Part shown: positions 4,220-5,568 of the stretch, piece after piece
Numbering within the stretch: position 1 is the stretch's first letter
Layout: each line of letters begins with the position of its first letter
From: Thermoflexus sp.
Lineage (GTDB): Bacteria > Chloroflexota > Anaerolineae > B4-G1 > DUEL01
DNA: 5,568 bases
Direction of reading: 5' to 3'
NCBI GenBank assembly: GCA_028276215.1
Contig: JAPYWT010000186.1
Coordinates: 1 to 5,568 of the forward strand
Notes under the pieces: generated by a model
What the model saw: the letters and a program-made list of their open reading frames with translations, nothing else
Told to the model about the DNA's origin: nothing
Database searches by the model: none
Made by a program: the position numbers and the translations under genes

Positions 4220-5568
4220 ATGCCAGCCAAAGTGACGCCCCGAAGTGTGGACTATTCCCGCTGGTACACTGACGTCGTCCAGATGGCCGACCTGGCCGAC
4301 TACGCGCCGGTCCGGGGGTGCATGGTCATCAAACCCTACGGCTATGCCCTCTGGGAGAACATCAAAGAGGGGCTGGACCGTCGCTTCAAGGCGACCGGCC
4401 ACGTCAATGCCTACTTCCCGCTCTTCATCCCGCTCAGTTTCATCCAGAAAGAGGCGGAGCACGTCAAAGGCTTCTCGCCCGAACTGGCGATTGTCACCAT
4501 CGGCGGCGGCGAACAACTGGAAGAGCCGCTGGTCGTCCGGCCCACGTCCGAGACCATCATCGGCCACATGTACGCCAAATGGGTGCAGTCGTACCGGGAC
4601 CTGCCCATCCTCATCAACCAGTGGGCCAACGTCGTCCGCTGGGAGATGCGCACCCGTCTCTTCCTGCGGACGACGGAGTTCCTCTGGCAGGAGGGCCACA
4701 CGGCGCACGCCACCGCCGAGGAGGCGCTGGAGGAGACGTTGCGGATTCTGGATATTTACGCCGAGTTCGCCATTGAGGACGCGGCCATCCCGGTCATCAA
4801 GGGGCGCAAGAGCGATAGTGAGCGGTTCGCCGGTGCGGTGACCAGTTACACCATTGAGGCGATGATGGGGGACAAACGGGCCCTCCAGGCAGGGACGTCC
4901 CACTTCCTGGGGCAGAACTTCGCCCGCGCGTTTGAGATCAAGTTCCTGGACCAGAACAACCAGTTGCAGTATGCCTGGACGACCAGTTGGGGGGTGAGCA
5001 CCCGGATGGTCGGGGCGGTGGTGATGGTCCACGGCGACGACCAGGGGCTGATTCTGCCGCCCAAACTGGCCCCCATCCAGGTGGTGGTGGTCCCCATCTG
5101 GCGGGAGGAGGCGCAGCGGGCGGCGGTGATGGAGGCCGTCGGGCGCGTGCGGGCGGCCCTGGAGTCGGAGGTCCGGCTGAAGGTGGACGATCGGGAGGGG
5201 TTCTCGCCGGGCTGGAAATTCAACGACTGGGAGATGCGGGGGGTGCCGCTGCGGATTGAGGTCGGTCCGCAGGATGTGGCCCAGGAGCAGGTGGTGCTGG
5301 CGCGGCGGGACCGGCCCGGCAAGGAGGGGAAGACCACCGTCCCGCTGGTGGGCCTGACCGACTCCGTCCGGGAGATGCTGATGACGATTCAGGCCGACCT
5401 GTACCGGCGGGCGCTGGCCTTCCGGGAGGCCAACACGTTCTACCCGGAGGACTTTGAGGGGTTGCGGGAGGCGGTGGCCAACGGCTTCGCCTACGCCTGG
5501 TGGTGCGGCGACGCGGAGTGTGAGGCGAAGGTCAAGGAGGAGACGACGGCGACCATCCGCTGCATCCC
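4220..5568 (+). CDS. proS: Prolyl-tRNA synthetase, archaeal/eukaryotic type, 3'-truncated by window edge
   Basis: The frame is open from ATG 4220 to the window edge: 449 full codons, with about 30 residues missing if it has the usual length near 480. It charges tRNA-Pro with proline in the cytoplasm. Class II features are visible: VIKPYGYALWENI (36-48), the proline/ATP loop RPTSETIIGH (107-116), motif 2 RWEMRTRLFLRTTEFLWQEG (140-159), GTSHFLGQNF (225-234) and motif 3 around TRMVGAVVMVHGDDQGLILPP (split at 261-270 and 271-281). The anticodon-binding domain follows (about 286-400), then a zinc-type C-terminal domain with C429, C434 and C448 in CGDAEC and TIRCI. There is no YbaK-like editing insertion between motifs 2 and 3, which separates it from the common bacterial form. 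It is the last visible gene of the cluster behind the proline-rich attenuator. Confidence 0.96.
   Translation, partial: MPAKVTPRSVDYSRWYTDVVQMADLADYAPVRGCMVIKPYGYALWENIKEGLDRRFKATGHVNAYFPLFIPLSFIQKEAEHVKGFSPELAIVTIGGGEQLEEPLVVRPTSETIIGHMYAKWVQSYRDLPILINQWANVVRWEMRTRLFLRTTEFLWQEGHTAHATAEEALEETLRILDIYAEFAIEDAAIPVIKGRKSDSERFAGAVTSYTIEAMMGDKRALQAGTSHFLGQNFARAFEIKFLDQNNQLQYAWTTSWGVSTRMVGAVVMVHGDDQGLILPPKLAPIQVVVVPIWREEAQRAAVMEAVGRVRAALESEVRLKVDDREGFSPGWKFNDWEMRGVPLRIEVGPQDVAQEQVVLARRDRPGKEGKTTVPLVGLTDSVREMLMTIQADLYRRALAFREANTFYPEDFEGLREAVANGFAYAWWCGDAECEAKVKEETTATIRCI

Noticed and set aside
2556..4220. Long open frame on the - strand (554 codons)
   Set aside because: It lies antisense to the phosphoesterase and the DGNHR protein, is a typical by-product of GC-rich codon use, shows no recognisable motif and has no matching promoter or ribosome binding site. 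The - strand frame at 4070-5032 over proS is rejected for the same reasons.

Overview
The window is GC-rich bacterial DNA with everything legible on the + strand. Five main protein genes are present: the 3' part of a phosphohexomutase, a complete TatD-family metal hydrolase, a complete calcineurin-like phosphoesterase, a complete unrecognised protein with a ParB-like DGNHR motif, and the 5' nine-tenths of a prolyl-tRNA synthetase of the archaeal/eukaryotic type. That ProRS type, the high GC content and spacers crowded with short dispersed repeats (arms like CTTCGTGTCTTTGTGG, a GCAGGAT/ATCCTGC palindrome, a 21-bp GACCACAGACGACGG tandem) suggest Chloroflexota, perhaps Anaerolineae. That assignment is inference from gene type and repeat style.

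Layout: 1-1129 holds the phosphohexomutase end. 1130-1361 is a spacer made almost wholly of three imperfect hairpins at 74-bp period. 1362-2144 is tatD. 2123-2220 is a 21-bp tandem array that supplies the last codons of tatD and lies inside the loop of a terminator-like stem. 2231-2339 is a spacer with one small palindrome. 2340-2368 is a near-perfect sigma70-type promoter. 2374-2557 is a structured leader ending in a strong intrinsic terminator. 2558-2660 is repeat-derived DNA ending in a ribosome binding site. 2661-3281, 3315-4205 and 4220-end are three closely spaced genes (33- and 14-bp gaps) that look like one operon ending in proS.

The most interesting element is the leader at 2374-2557. 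It can encode a 16-residue peptide, MNTVRLPSPPAPESQT, with a GGAG box 8 nt upstream, four proline codons in six positions and its stop codon in the loop of a hairpin. The 3' strand of that hairpin can instead pair (17 bp by hand) with a stretch that includes the left arm of the intrinsic terminator. This is the layout of a classical ribosome-stalling attenuator (trpL/hisL type), here proline-rich and upstream of a prolyl-tRNA synthetase operon. The simplest model is that low prolyl-tRNA charging stalls the ribosome on the proline codons, the antiterminator forms, and the phosphoesterase, the DGNHR protein and ProRS are transcribed. This is a hypothesis from one sequence. A free-standing small RNA made from the same promoter and terminator is the main alternative.
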